NCBI GenBank assembly: GCA_001695595.3
Contig: MBPM02000009.1
Coordinates: 868,001-932,000, forward strand
Length of the DNA: 64,000 bases
DNA from: Plasmopara viticola
Lineage: Eukaryota; Oomycota; Peronosporomycetes; Peronosporales; Peronosporaceae
Direction of reading: 5' to 3'
Shown: positions 33,281 to 44,568 of the stretch, piece after piece
Layout of the letters: every line of letters starts with the position of its first letter
How positions within the stretch are numbered: the stretch's first letter is position 1
Notes under the pieces: generated by a model
What the model saw: only the letters and a program-made list of their open reading frames with translations
Told to the model about the DNA's origin: nothing
The model's database searches: none
Program-made: the position numbers and the translations under genes

Positions 33281-34174
33281 ATGCACCCTCCCCGTGCCAT
33301 CGCTGTTACCCTACTTGCTAACTTTATTAATGAGTCGCTGGCGATAAATTTCAATAGAACTGTGCTAACTCAATCATTTACGGACGATGCCACTACACGG
33401 TCGCGCATGGAGATTGACGCCACGACCGACAAAGATGCTGAGGAAAAGATGCTCTCTCTTTCCGGTGCTAAAAAGTTCGTAAGGTCAATGATGGGGCTGC
33501 CCAAAGACATCAAGACCAGATTTTTAGATAAGAATGCGGAACCCAAGTTTGTGTACGAATACTTAGCAGGGAACACCGTAAACGACACCAAAAACGTTCT
33601 GGCGTCGTCTCGTGTTCAGATTGTGGAGATGTACATACTTGAGTACAACAAATTGAATCCGAACGGAAGAACGTACTTGATCGACGTGCTTAGGGATGTC
33701 TATGGCGAAAATGGTGCAGTGACAGTGATCTTGAACGCCAGGGATGATAGGAAGACAAAGGAGTTGGCGATACATTTACAAACGTTGCTGTTTCAACGCT
33801 GGCTAAACGACGAGGAAACGACCGTTTCTAATTTGCTGAAGTTGCTTCATCTCAACAATACTGCAACTTTCGACTGCGAACGATTAAAGGTGCTGCTGGA
33901 GTTTGTGAATGTGCTCGCCCGTCGCCATTGCAATGGTACGATCACGCCAAAAGAATTGGTGACCAAGGTTACTGCAAATGAGCAAGAATTGGTCGGCATT
34001 ATCGTTGACTTGCCCAGCCCAGAAATGGCGGAAAATCTGCTGTTCCAATCGTGGGTTGAAAACGCTTTTCTTGCTAGGGAAGTCACACCGGGATTTGCTG
34101 ATCAAGTTCGCATTAACAAGAAAGTATGCAACTTGTTGCTTCGCTATAAAGAATTCTTGCAGCGAAAGACTTGA
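33281..34174 (+). CDS. Secreted WY-fold effector B (297 aa)
   Basis: It is a paralogue of effector A and starts with the shared MHPPRAIAV signal peptide (cleavage probably after ESLA). The leader has TTRSRM and then KDAEEKM in place of RxLR and dEER. WY-type units are RSMMGLPKDIKTRFL ... FVYEYLAGN, RWLNDEETTVSNLLKLLHL ... LLEFVNVL, and LFQSWVENAFLAREVTPGF ... LLLRYKEF. A longer in-frame start exists at 33179, but it would bury the signal peptide and is rejected. The TGA stop is followed immediately, in the same frame, by an ATG and 122 further open codons (see findings). Its extra-host function is not predictable. Confidence 0.85.
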   Translation: MHPPRAIAVTLLANFINESLAINFNRTVLTQSFTDDATTRSRMEIDATTDKDAEEKMLSLSGAKKFVRSMMGLPKDIKTRFLDKNAEPKFVYEYLAGNTVNDTKNVLASSRVQIVEMYILEYNKLNPNGRTYLIDVLRDVYGENGAVTVILNARDDRKTKELAIHLQTLLFQRWLNDEETTVSNLLKLLHLNNTATFDCERLKVLLEFVNVLARRHCNGTITPKELVTKVTANEQELVGIIVDLPSPEMAENLLFQSWVENAFLAREVTPGFADQVRINKKVCNLLLRYKEFLQRKT

Positions 34175-34837
34175 ATGAGATCGAGCACCCGTTCTACACT
34201 AGGCTACTGTATACAAGACTTGAGCATCATCTTGTTTTGTTTTTTACAGCAGTTAATAATTTTGCAAAAGAAACTATTTTCTTCAAAAATGGTGATAAAG
34301 CCTTTTTCACGCGCCAGCAGACTCCAATCTGCCACACTGCTTGGTAAACGTAGAGATAAACACCAGAACAATTTGAGCTATTTTGCGCCTGGCAAAACGA
34401 CATTACCATTATTAAACTCGTCGATTACATACAAGATGCTAATTGTGTGGCAAAATTATCGGACGGTACAGTCTCACAGATCAATTCGAGTCAAGGTCGA
34501 AGACAACATCAAATTGGCCAAGCTGAAAAAGCTGCTAAGGTAAAAGAACATAGACTGACACTTGCAAACGGTGCTTGCAGTTGAATATTAATTATTTTAA
34601 TATCAAAGTTAAAGAGATTGTATTGACGAGGCTCAGAAGTTTAGTACACATACTTCCTGTACCTAGCGGGCCTATTTTGGCTCTTAATATACTATTACGG
34701 CTAGGGAGTAGAACTACGCGCTACAGCATCTCGACTATCGTAAGGCTTTTGCAATTGCGCAGCAACAAATTGTAGTTACTGATGGCGAAACCACTCGTAA
34801 AATGCCGCCAAATTGTGTGCTTTTATTAACGTGTAAC
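34175..34837. other. 3' flank of effector B
   Basis: No independent gene is supported. The frame directly after the effector B stop stays open to 34543, but its sequence is composed like an AT-rich 3' flank. The segment near 34420-34510 is homologous to the 3' flanks of effectors A and C. Confidence 0.4.
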
Positions 34838-34848
34838 CAGCAACTACT
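34838..34848. repeat. Target-site duplication of the LINE, left copy
   Basis: cagcaactact, repeated at 35950-35960. Confidence 0.75.
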
Positions 34849-35950
34849 CGGGCAGGTGCTCTCGGGCATCTGCAGGTCTCTAACGAGTCTCACCCTCGAC
34901 GCGACGGTCTCCAGCACCAGGCCAAACCCCCTTCCACGCCCTTAACCGCGCCAACCGCATCCGGATTGGCTCCTTTAATGTGAATTCTCTAGGATCAAAG
35001 CGCGAGAAGCACGTAACACTCCCCGAAGGTATCCGGCGCTACCGCGTCGATATCCTTGGCCTCCGAGAAACCAAGATCTACGATAGAGGTGAGCACCGCA
35101 TTGATGACTTCCTTCTAACTCTTGAAAAAAAAAAAAAAACGAAGCCAAGACCGAAGTCACCGAAATCCGCCGCCACTGCAACCCGTCGGGCGCCACTTGA
35201 CACCCCCGATCCCGAGAAGAAACCTGGCACCACACTAAGAAGCTCGGAACACTCCTCGGCGATATTGAAGATCTATCCCGACGCAAGTCCCTGGCCACCC
35301 TCGCGCTCCACCGCCTCTGGTCCGTCTGGCTCCGCCCCACGTTCATCTCACTCAAGACACGCATTCGATTGTACAACACCTACGTTCTACCGATTCTGCT
35401 GTACAACTGCGCCACCTGGGCTCTTACCAAGTCAGAGCTCCACGGCCTCGAGAGTTTCCATCGCCGCCAGCTTCGCTACGCTCTTGGCTATCGCTACCCC
35501 CGACCCATTTCGAATGCAAGACTCTACGACCTCTGTGATGAGCGGCCGCTGAGACTACGACTGACACAAGCTCGCTGGCGCCTGTTTGGCCATGTACTTC
35601 GCCGCAATCCCGACATTCCAGCTAACCTCCAGATGCGTGCCTACTTCTTCTCCACCGCAGCAAAATGGCGCGGACGTCCCCGCACCACGCTCCCCTCGAC
35701 ACTCGACCACAATCTTGTTTCCTATGGCTCCGGCTTTCGACTCCGGACAGCACAAGACCTCGAAGTGGTACGTACCCTTGCACAAGACCGAAACAAATGG
35801 AAGACCTATACGACCTCGATGCTGGATCCACTGCCCGCCGAACGAGACTCGACGTATGCGGACACCACTCTATGCCGTGGACTAGCCAGACTGAGCCTAG
35901 CACGTGCATACCTCGGCAACGCGATAACGTAATACATTACATTACATTAC
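34849..35950 (+). mobile_element. LINE (non-LTR retrotransposon), 5'-truncated and internally deleted
   Basis: An 11-bp target-site duplication (cagcaactact) flanks the element, which ends in a short pentamer tail (acattacattac). The first part encodes the start of an AP-type endonuclease (RIGSFNVNSL ... VDILGLRETKIY at about 34960-35075). After an A-run at 35126-35140, the frame continues with the C-terminal part of the polyprotein: RIRLYNTYVLPILLYNCATW, FHRRQLRYALGYRYPRP and a WRLFGHVLRRNPD motif at about 35360-35640, as in LINE ORF2 C-termini. Most of the endonuclease and essentially the whole reverse transcriptase core are missing, so this copy is not autonomous. It is the longest relative in the window of the SINE-like copies at 9345-9671 and 62050-62372. 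Confidence 0.85.
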
Positions 35951-35960
35951 AGCAACTACT

Positions 35961-36523
35961 ATTTGCAAACCGTTATTATAGTGTGTTTACTAGAATTTCC
36001 AGCAACCTCGTCACAATAATACTACATTTGCGTGCGTCGTCTGCACACGTGTCTACTTTTACAAACGAACGCTATTTTGTCTCTTCTTTCTTAAAACCTT
36101 CCGTGTTATAAACTATTCAGTTGCTTCTCCATGCTAGCCGGGCTTTTCTTCCCTCCCACTTATCGATATAATTCTCCTTTGTACCACGCTTTAAAGAGCG
36201 CATCTTTCAGACAGTTGAATCTTGGCCAAGTCATTTACGTCTTTGACCTTGGTTTTTTGATTTGTCAAGGCTTACCGTTTGATCGTTTTCGCCACGCAAG
36301 CAACATCTTGCGGTCAAGAACAGGATAGAGTTTGATGCCCAGCGCTGGAAAGGTTTTAATTGTTCTGTTATCTCTTTCTACGTTTCCAATGGTGACTGCT
36401 GATGCGAGAAAAGGCTTTGCACCAAAGAAATACATAGTAGCTTTAGCAAAAGTGTTCTTTTTTGTTGTCAACAAAAGAAGATCGTGTACAGCTATGAATA
36501 TGAACAGCGATCAACACAGTCGC
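35961..36523. other. Spacer containing the 3' flank of effector C
   Basis: The minus-strand sequence around 36240-36330 matches the 3' flanks of effectors A and B (cttgaccgcaagatg, then cttgacaaatcaa, then aggtcaaa.acg). No other gene is seen. Confidence 0.45.
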
Positions 36524-37465
36524 CTAGGGTAGATTGGCGCCAGACGGTTGCGTATTCTTTTTATCAGTCGTCTTTAGCTTCTTGTGCGCCAAAGCTTGGT
36601 ACCGATTTAACATTCTGTTTATGCTGTCGTTAGTGTAAAACCGTTTCGAAAATTGCCGAATCACATCGGGACCAGGAAATTTGTTATCTAACCAAGATCG
36701 GAACAGCACTTTTTCCGCATCCCCCGAGTTAGGCATGTTAGCGATAATTCTGACCAATTCGTGCTCATTCGTAGTTACCAGAAATATCAAATCCTTCGGC
36801 TCGAACTTGCCATCACTATGGCGACGGGCGAGCACATCCACATAGTCAAGCAACAACTTTAAACGTTTGCAGTCGAAAGTTGCAATGTTTCCGAGATCAA
36901 GCAATTCCAGCAAATTAGGAACGGTCTTTTCTTCGTCGATCAACCAGTGTTGGAACAGCATCCCTTGTACACGTGTCGCCAGCTTTTTTGTTTTCTTATC
37001 AGCCATGGCTTTCAAGATCACTGTCACTGTATCTTTGTCGCCATACACATCCCCAAGCACGTCAACAAGGTCTTTTTTTTCAATCGGGTTCAATTTGTTG
37101 TACTCATGTATGTACATTTCCACGATCTGTACACGAGATGACGCCAGGATGTTATCGACGTCGTTGACGGTGTTCTCTACTAAGTCTTCATAAACAACCG
37201 TGGGGTTTGCGTTCTTATTTAGATAATTCGTCTTGATATCTTTGGGTAACCCCATCATTGATTTTACGAACCTTTTAACTTCGAAGAAAGAGATCATCTT
37301 TTCTTCGTCATCTTTGTTGGTCGTGGCGTCAACCTTCATGCGCAACCTTGAAGAGGCATCACCCGTACTTGGTTAAGGAATTGCAGTATTATTGAAATTT
37401 CCTGCCAGTGACACAGTTAAAATGCTAGCAAGAAGAGTGACAGCCAAAACACGGGGAGGGTGCAT
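36524..37465 (-). pseudogene. WY effector C: third paralogue with an early in-frame stop codon
   Basis: The shared start (ATG at 37465, context ctaccATG) and signal peptide (beginning MHPPRVLAV) are intact. Codon 31 is TAA (37375-37373), immediately after the predicted signal peptide region. Beyond it the frame is open in the same phase to 36524 and encodes a complete WY body: DEEKM, SMMGLPKDIKTNYL, HWLIDEEKTVPNLLELLDL, LLDYVDVL, LFRSWLDNKFPGPDVIRQF and a final MLNRYQAL. A Met at 37339 could start a 271-residue product lacking the signal peptide. The stop is most simply a nonsense mutation in a recently active gene. A sequencing error, read-through or a leaderless product are alternatives. 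The gene points towards effectors A and B, with the LINE in between. Confidence 0.85.
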
Positions 37466-37503
37466 GGTAGCCAGTCGTGCAGCCACCAAACTTTGGACTA
37501 AAT

Positions 37504-37511
37504 TAGCCAAT
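37504..37511 (-). promoter_or_regulatory. Shared ATTGGCTA box upstream of effector C
   Basis: On the minus strand it reads attggcta followed by atttagtcc, 39 bp before the start at 37465, the same distance as in effector A. Confidence 0.5.
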
Positions 37512-37899
37512 CAACAGCTAGTTATACATTCTGAAAACATAAGTGGCATACAACTCGCACAATTATTGATTACAGCAACTCTATAACTATGCTAATTGTA
37601 ACGTCAAATTTATTACTTCTTCTTCGCTTGAATGTTTTACATCAACACTTGCTATTCCACTCATCAAAAGGTCTTATGGTATTATAGGTGCGTAGAATTC
37701 ATTCATCTTATTATAACGGTAGCCACCTATTTTTTCTGTTCACTTCTTACATTCAGTTTTATGGGCAGAGGTAGCACTGGATAATACAAATAAAAGGCGC
37801 CGCTTACGTCAAATATTCAATATAGGCACTTAACTCAGTTAAAGTGGATCTGCTTGGCGGTTTCTAAATTTGAATCGGCACTTGAATACCTCGACGCAT

Positions 37900-38260
37900 C
37901 ATTTGTGCATCATAGGAACGAGTGGTTCGAGGTCCGTGCTGCCGTATTGCATCCACGCCTACAAAATCGAGCGCTTGGGCTCTTCAGCACACACGAGTGG
38001 GCATAAGCATTGTCTTGTTGAAAAACGTGCATTTTAAAGTCGATTGGCGACTTGGAAGGTCGTTGCGTGCTTGACCAAGTCTTGCTTGCCAATGCTGGTC
38101 TTCAATTTAAAAGTCTTGTCGCCGCAACGGCCCCCCAGCAATAGAGTGGCACCATTTGTAGACCTCTTCCTTATGCTCGAAGTTGCCCGCTTGTAGCGCA
38201 TGCCTCCTGGGTCTACACGTTTTTTGCATGTGGATTATCAACCGTAAACATTACACTCCT
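37900..38260 (-). pseudogene. Tc1/mariner-like transposase remnant
   Basis: The minus strand carries FQQDNAYAHS (about 38035-38005), which matches the QQDNAxxH motif around the second catalytic Asp of Tc1/IS630 transposases. Upstream, at about 38155-38125, is MVPLYCWGAVAAT, resembling the MVWGAxxxxG segment that precedes it. The conserved DWPxxSPDLNP block is not found, and stops interrupt the frame. Only a fragment of the catalytic region survives. Confidence 0.5.
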
Positions 38261-39048
38261 TCTCATTGAAATATGCCATTCTCATTGTCATTAAGGAGCG
38301 CCATGGTCGACGCCTCGCTTGCGGTAATGAATCAAGCGACTAAACGCTTTACAAACTTGGCCGGTTCAACGCTACGGATGTAGCTATTTACACCGAATCG
38401 AAAATACCGAATCGAACATGGTTACATTTTGTGTAGGGATCTGGTATTTCTATGGAGTTAAACAATGCGATAGTGAACCGAAAGTCCAGCGGCTTCTAGA
38501 GCTACAGGCCCTTCTTCAGTATACTATTTTATGTCTGTGTGCGGTCGAGTGATTGTTGATAACCTACTTAGCCATGCTAAAATCATGGCGATAAGCCAGA
38601 CAGTGTGGAGAGTCAGGAAGTTGAGAGAAAAAGGACTCAAACAGACGTCTTCTTCACCGATTTGCAAGTCTGGTCGTCGAACGTACCTGAGCAAACATAA
38701 AATCGTATACTTACGATTTTGCATAACGAACTTTGATATTAATTAGTACCCGCCATTTTTCTTGTAAATGTACGGAGTTTAAGTGGTATACCTTTGAAAA
38801 ACATGTAGTGTGGTGCCGTGCAAAATTTTCCTTTATTATGGAATACAAAACTTTGATGAGTCCTTCTATAAGTCAAACGTGAAATACATTTCTCTACTGA
38901 AAAGTCCCAGCTTACTTTCGCTCCCAGCTTTACTTCAGAAAAACAGGTGCTATGTAATTACTCACTTTAAAATCACAGATCACAAGCAGGTGGAGAAGGC
39001 CTTTACATCGCACTGAACGGTGATAAGGCCACAAACGAACAAGCTGCA
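38261..39048. other. Intergenic
   Basis: No gene recognised. A short open frame at 38531-38746 has no known domain. The last 200 bp are presumably the promoter of the AA17 gene. Confidence 0.4.
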
Positions 39049-40317
39049 ATGGTGATTTTGGCTTCGTCAACATTTGCCTTGGGGTCATTCCTCCTTTCAA
39101 CCATATCGCTCTGTACAAACGCGCACTCGTGGATCGATTGCATTGATACGGACCGTTCCAAATTGTACGACCAAAGTTCGTCGTACATTTTCGGCGGTGG
39201 AGAAGCCAATGGTTTCTGTGAAGGTTACGGAGCCGGGTTCCCGGGTCGCGGAAATCAAGCCATTGGACCCGAGTACACGTACAAGATGTTGAAAAACGAG
39301 GTCGAAGCCGGAGTTCCAGTGTGTCAGAACGTAGACCCCAACACGTACTCGGACTGGCGAAAACGAATTTCGTTAGCACCAGGTCAAACGGCGTACTTTG
39401 CCTACCTCCCAAATGGTCATATTGCCAAGGACAAAAAAGGCATTGGCACCCAGCACGGCGTCTACTGGACGGGCGAGCCCGGCACTTCGCTCACGACGAC
39501 GCATGACATGAAGCCCGAAAATTTAATCGACGGACACACGAGTGATTACGACGATGGTAATTGTGGCGAGACGCTTGATAGTAATGGCCTTCCAAGTGGC
39601 CGTGCAGGTGACGGGAAGCCGTGCATCGGTTCGTTCTCTATTCCAGCGGGTACGGCAGCCGGCATTTACAAAATGGTGTGGTATTGGACCTTTTGGCTTG
39701 ATAACCAAGACGCCTACAAGGATCAAGATAAGGCAAAGGGGTACTTTGGTGCCGCATATTCAACTTGTTTTGAAGTAGAGGTGACGTCAAATGGGTTTGA
39801 CGATGCTTCCGTGGTTCAACAGTCGACTCCGGGAGTAACAATAACGACTTCATCAAATCCCGCTCTGCCATCGGCCAATGTGACTGGTGCAGGAGGTCAA
39901 GCGGCTCAACAGTCGACACCAGGGGTTGACACGGAAGACACGGACCAAGGAGGTGGAATAGACGCCTCTAAAGCTGATCGTGTGTTCGGAATATTAAAAG
40001 AAACGATGGCGGCGAATAAGAAAACCAACGCTAGCGATGCAGATGAGGGCAGTGATGATGAGGATATGTTGTCAGCAAGTTTAGCCGACGAGACCTTGGA
40101 CAGTCTGGACAATATCGCGGACTCGGCCTCTGGAATTTGGGATGATGACGTTGGTCAGGTAGATGATGTTACTCAAGACGACGAGGAGGACTCAACATCG
40201 CAATCCGATTCAGAGTCGCATTCTGGTACGATAGAGAGCACGGCGACTTCCGTCAAGTACGTCAAGCGGTGGGTGATTCTAGGCTGTGCATTACTGTTTG
40301 GAGGGACGCTGCTGTAA
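39049..40317 (+). CDS. AA17-type lytic polysaccharide monooxygenase with acidic stalk and membrane anchor (422 aa)
   Basis: The signal peptide (residues 1-25) ends so that mature residue 1 is His (HSWIDCIDTD), the hallmark of the copper histidine brace. A second candidate copper His is mature residue 111 in GTQHGVYW, and the axial aromatic may be Tyr in GYFGAAYSTC. The catalytic domain runs to about residue 250 and has paired cysteines (C in IDCID, GFCEG, PVCQN, GNCGE, KPCIG, STCFE). Then comes a Ser/Thr/Asp/Glu-rich stalk with a duplicated QQSTPGV motif. A C-terminal hydrophobic stretch (VILGCALLFGGTLL) after a basic KRW looks like a GPI-anchor signal or membrane helix. AA17 enzymes are oomycete-specific secreted copper oxygenases that cleave pectic homogalacturonan and aid plant infection. 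The anchor suggests wall or surface retention. A tandem relative lies at 44569. Confidence 0.9.
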   Translation: MVILASSTFALGSFLLSTISLCTNAHSWIDCIDTDRSKLYDQSSSYIFGGGEANGFCEGYGAGFPGRGNQAIGPEYTYKMLKNEVEAGVPVCQNVDPNTYSDWRKRISLAPGQTAYFAYLPNGHIAKDKKGIGTQHGVYWTGEPGTSLTTTHDMKPENLIDGHTSDYDDGNCGETLDSNGLPSGRAGDGKPCIGSFSIPAGTAAGIYKMVWYWTFWLDNQDAYKDQDKAKGYFGAAYSTCFEVEVTSNGFDDASVVQQSTPGVTITTSSNPALPSANVTGAGGQAAQQSTPGVDTEDTDQGGGIDASKADRVFGILKETMAANKKTNASDADEGSDDEDMLSASLADETLDSLDNIADSASGIWDDDVGQVDDVTQDDEEDSTSQSDSESHSGTIESTATSVKYVKRWVILGCALLFGGTLL

Positions 40318-43300
40318 TTTGAATCAATAGTTTTTTTACACAACTTTTTGTGCTCTTATTTGAGCCGACGGAAATCTCAGATTTTAGCTCAATACCCGCA
40401 AAGGTCAAAGTTAAAATATCTCATTTTGACCAGCAAAAGTTTTTGCCAAGATAGTTTTTTAGTCAACATAAGTTGATGTTGTGCCTCTACACTTAGCAGA
40501 TCCTTGATTCTTTTTAATTGCAGATGTAAAAGTTTGTTTAAAGAGACTATCTTTCAGCAATCTTATCGTTGTAATTAGCTGTTGATACTGATCGCAGCTA
40601 TTGTGGTGTAGTGGCTCATGCCACTTTGGCAAGTCCCCAATCACACAATCGCTCTGGACCACCGGACAAACGGAGAAGAACGTACTTTTATAATTGTATA
40701 GTTGCTGAAAGTCTCACTATGTGCAGGTCGTGTTGCCCTCCTGTTTTGGCTCGTGATGAAAGTGTTGCTGCGTGGTTGAGGTTGTCATGGCTGGACGCAA
40801 GCGCGCATAGATTTCTATAAGTTACATCCAAGAGCTAGAATCACCTCTACGTACAAAGCTCTTATGAATTTTCAATTCGTAAAGTGCATTTTTGATTGTA
40901 ATATATCTAAGTAGTCGTGAAAGATACGAGCAAGTGCCTCGTCGTCTTAGCGAGCGACATAATGATTGCTAAGTGAATTATTGTAGTAACGAATCTGGTT
41001 AGCAGCTAGCTCCTCGTTTTAGGCTCGGAAGCTGGGGTTGTGTACGACAATTGCCATAAAATCTAGTTGTATACCTGCAAGCATAGTTTGTTTATCTCAC
41101 TTGTTATAATCGATAAAAAATGTGGCGTGATAGCTTGATTCGTATAAAAAAAGTAGTCAGGTCCATCTCATCATAACGAAATGTGAGCAATGTCAGATCA
41201 AGAACATACCGGAAGATAATGAGGGCAATATATGTGTGTACTAAATGCACAACGCATGGTGCTCTAATCAGTCATTAATCTCAGATATTCAAGAGCTCGA
41301 CCCGGGGCCGCGAGTACCTTGTTCGACAATTACTTAAAGCAGCCGGAGATAGGTCCCTAAAGTGGACGAGCAATCGCCAAAATTGTGACTGCCCTACCCA
41401 AAATGGGTGATTGTTGGATGAATACTGATTTTAAAGCCCTATAATGTGATGAAGGGTAAAAAATTCAGTCCTAGAATATTTACCAGCATTCCACGCTCTC
41501 GAAAGTTTAGTCTTAGCGCGTCTGGTAGCTAAATCTTTGAGCGCAGGGTAAGTAAACTTATCTAAGTCTTGTCATTGGTGCACAAGAAAGAAGAAAAATG
41601 GATCGAAAAAACGTAATTTTTAGAGTGTTTCTTAGCTCCAGCATCTTGACCCATTCGAATTACCTATGTCGTCAAATTTGTTAAAGCAAATTTCGAAACG
41701 GGCAAATACAGCTGTTAAAACAAGTGACAAGAAGTTAAGTAGAGCACTTATACTCGTTGAGACTCATCAATCATTTTTCAGCGGTCGTGTTGGTGCCTCA
41801 TACGAAATTTTAAAGCTTTTCATCATTTCCATATAATTGATTTCTTGTACGTACAGGGTGCCCATCGCGTATTTTCTTAGCTACAGACGCTGGATAAAAT
41901 TGGAGCAATTGATTTTCGCTCTACTGTAGTAGAGCTAAAATACTTTGTGTTTGCTTTTTTAAAGTAGGAGGTTGACAGGATGAGTGTTTTTAGATGATTG
42001 ATGTGCCAATTACCTAAGATGTAATCAATGTGTTGCATAAAGAGCTGACGACCTTTGATTTCTGCGGGTTCTCACGCTTCTTCGCCTGCAAAAAGCCGGG
42101 TCACGTGTTTGATGAAGCCATCTGCATAGGCTCTTTGAAAATAGCGACAAAGCGATAGCTAATGAATGTGAGCTCCACTCCTTTGAGTGTGGAATGTGTC
42201 TCTGGATGGGTGCTAATTGAACCCCCGTCTGCACACTAACGGGCACGTACTATATATTGTGAAGGTTAGTTACATCTATAGGATATCAACCAGTTCCATT
42301 CGTACAACTTCTGTTGTAAAAACAATTCTTAATGGCCTTAAATAAGCAAGCTTGCTTAAATTGATAGCTTGGATGCGGTAAACAGGGTGTATGACGTGTG
42401 GCTATATTATAGAAGGCTTTTTTAAAGCACCTTAATGTTCTGAATGGCTAGCAAAAGTCGCGTGTTAAGGGGTGAACATTGCCGGAAGAATTAAGCTATC
42501 AACCGGAAAGATCCCCTTGGTGATATGTTACAACTCATGCCTTTTTGCACACATTTGATTGATTATTAGTCGGTGAGTCTAAACTGAAATTTGACTTTGT
42601 TGCTTTAATCATCGGTTTTTCTTTTGCAGATAGTACAAGCCCCATGTTAATAGATCGGCTGATGGGCATGATCCAAAAATCGTAGAAAGAGTTAAACACA
42701 AAAAGTGGTGGTTCTATAGAACGTGTTTTGTCCTCAGTTATATGTTGTGCTTGAAAGAGTCCAAATTTCACGAATTCGCGCACAAAATACACGCGATAAA
42801 TTACTACATTCATACAGAAACATATCCTAGCTTGTTAACCTTGATTAGGTGACAAAGAAACAAGATTATGGCGAGCCTCGCATCGGCTTCCAACTTTGAC
42901 AGCAATGTTTTAGCTTTCCAGCTACAAGATAACCAACTAAGCTGTGTTCAGTGCTTTGCGTAACGTTGTAAAACCAAGATCAGAAAAGGTGTACTGCAAG
43001 GTCTCGCATTATTCTTTTATCTGATTTGCAACTACCACAAGCTGATGCGTATGCATAAGTGAATACGGGTGGCGGAAACTATTCCGTGAAAGTGACAAAA
43101 TATGAAGCGTATATGGTTGTCATAGTCCTGCGAGCTGCAAATGAAGCCTTCACGTCAAAGCCACACAGCACAATCACGAGACCAACCACAAGTACGATCG
43201 GATCTACACAAATACCCCTCGGTCAGATGCATTTAGGACGCATAATTTGCTGATGAGTTGCAAAATGTCAATTGTATACATTTAGACGAAGCTGTCCATG

Positions 43301-44568
43301 CTGGTAGCTATTCGACCCATTTTAAAAATGGGTCCCGTGGCCCTCATTAGGTGTCTGGCTCATCCAGCTGATACGCACCCTTTTGATAGCGGGTTGGTAG
43401 ATGGGTCACACTTTCAGATGCAATTGCTCGTCCACATCAGTGACTCAACTTTGGGTGCTTTAAATCTGAATCCTCTGGGTACCTTTTGGTTCCGGGTCGA
43501 GTGACTAATCAATCGAGCCACATTGTAAATACAATATAGGGCAGATGTGCTAAATTGAGAACGACGCGGCGATGATCCAGTCACTAGCTTAAGTAATGTT
43601 TGGAAATGAATCAACGACTGTTTTTTGATAACTTAGCGCAGGCTTTCAAGCGCAACACACATGCGGCGATTAAATAAAGCATTTTTTATGCGCTTTTGGT
43701 GGAAACACCATTATGTATGCTGTCTTTGGCCAGTATCAAAATCCATCGATATTGGATTTTAAAGGTACCGAAACTCTGGCAGTTATGACTAAGTTTGGTA
43801 CGAAGCATTGTGTGACGAGTGTCTCCTTACAATATTACACAATAGCCCGCCAACTTTTGCTTAAGCTGATTTGTCAAACAAAGTATTGGTCAAATAATGG
43901 TTGTCATCAACTCGCCAACAAGCATTTGCTGTTTTAATAAATTGTAGCGCCAGTGACGTTGACACAACGCAACAAGTGTGAGCAGTCGTTGGTTGAGTCG
44001 CACTTGGCAGCTACGACACATAGCCGCCGTTGGGAATTAACGCCTTCATGTTATGCACGTTTTCTTTTCCCTACCACAATACTATGAGCCCTACCGTTTT
44101 GACTATCGCTTTTCTGTCAATAATTATGGCTGCAGCTGAAAGTAATATCAGGTGGGTGATGCCTTGATCTAAAAGCCGTATTTAAAGCCAAGCTTGAATG
44201 CTCACCTGCGCATGGCTTGCTTTAGGTGGCATTAATTCTCTTGTAATGTTAAGCTTTAAATGTACGATTGGCGATTCAATTGGATAGTTCACTACAAGTC
44301 TGTCGATTGTTCAGTTTGTCGCGACTCATTTTTCTCTTTCTAAGTCTATACATTAATTCAGTACCAAATTTCAACAAGGAAGCCCAATTCAGTGCCCTAG
44401 AATCACGAACTCAATGTTAATTGCAGTACGAGATCAAGAATAGGGTAAACGTTTTCTGCACCCTATTCTACTTTTACCATTATTAATACCTAACTGAATC
44501 ACTGAATTAAAGTATGCTTTTGGCACCCTCTTGCCTGGCATTCTCTATTTTACCGAGTCGCAGCTAGC
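40318..44568. other. Long intergenic region between the two AA17 genes
   Basis: About 4.25 kb without a supported gene. Open frames are all under 95 codons and show no known domain. The sequence is AT-rich and no terminal repeats were recognised by eye. The last 150 bp should hold the promoter of the second AA17 gene. Confidence 0.5.

Noticed and set aside
35369..35932. A 187-residue host gene
   Set aside because: It is the C-terminal part of a LINE polyprotein, bounded by the element's target-site duplication and tail.
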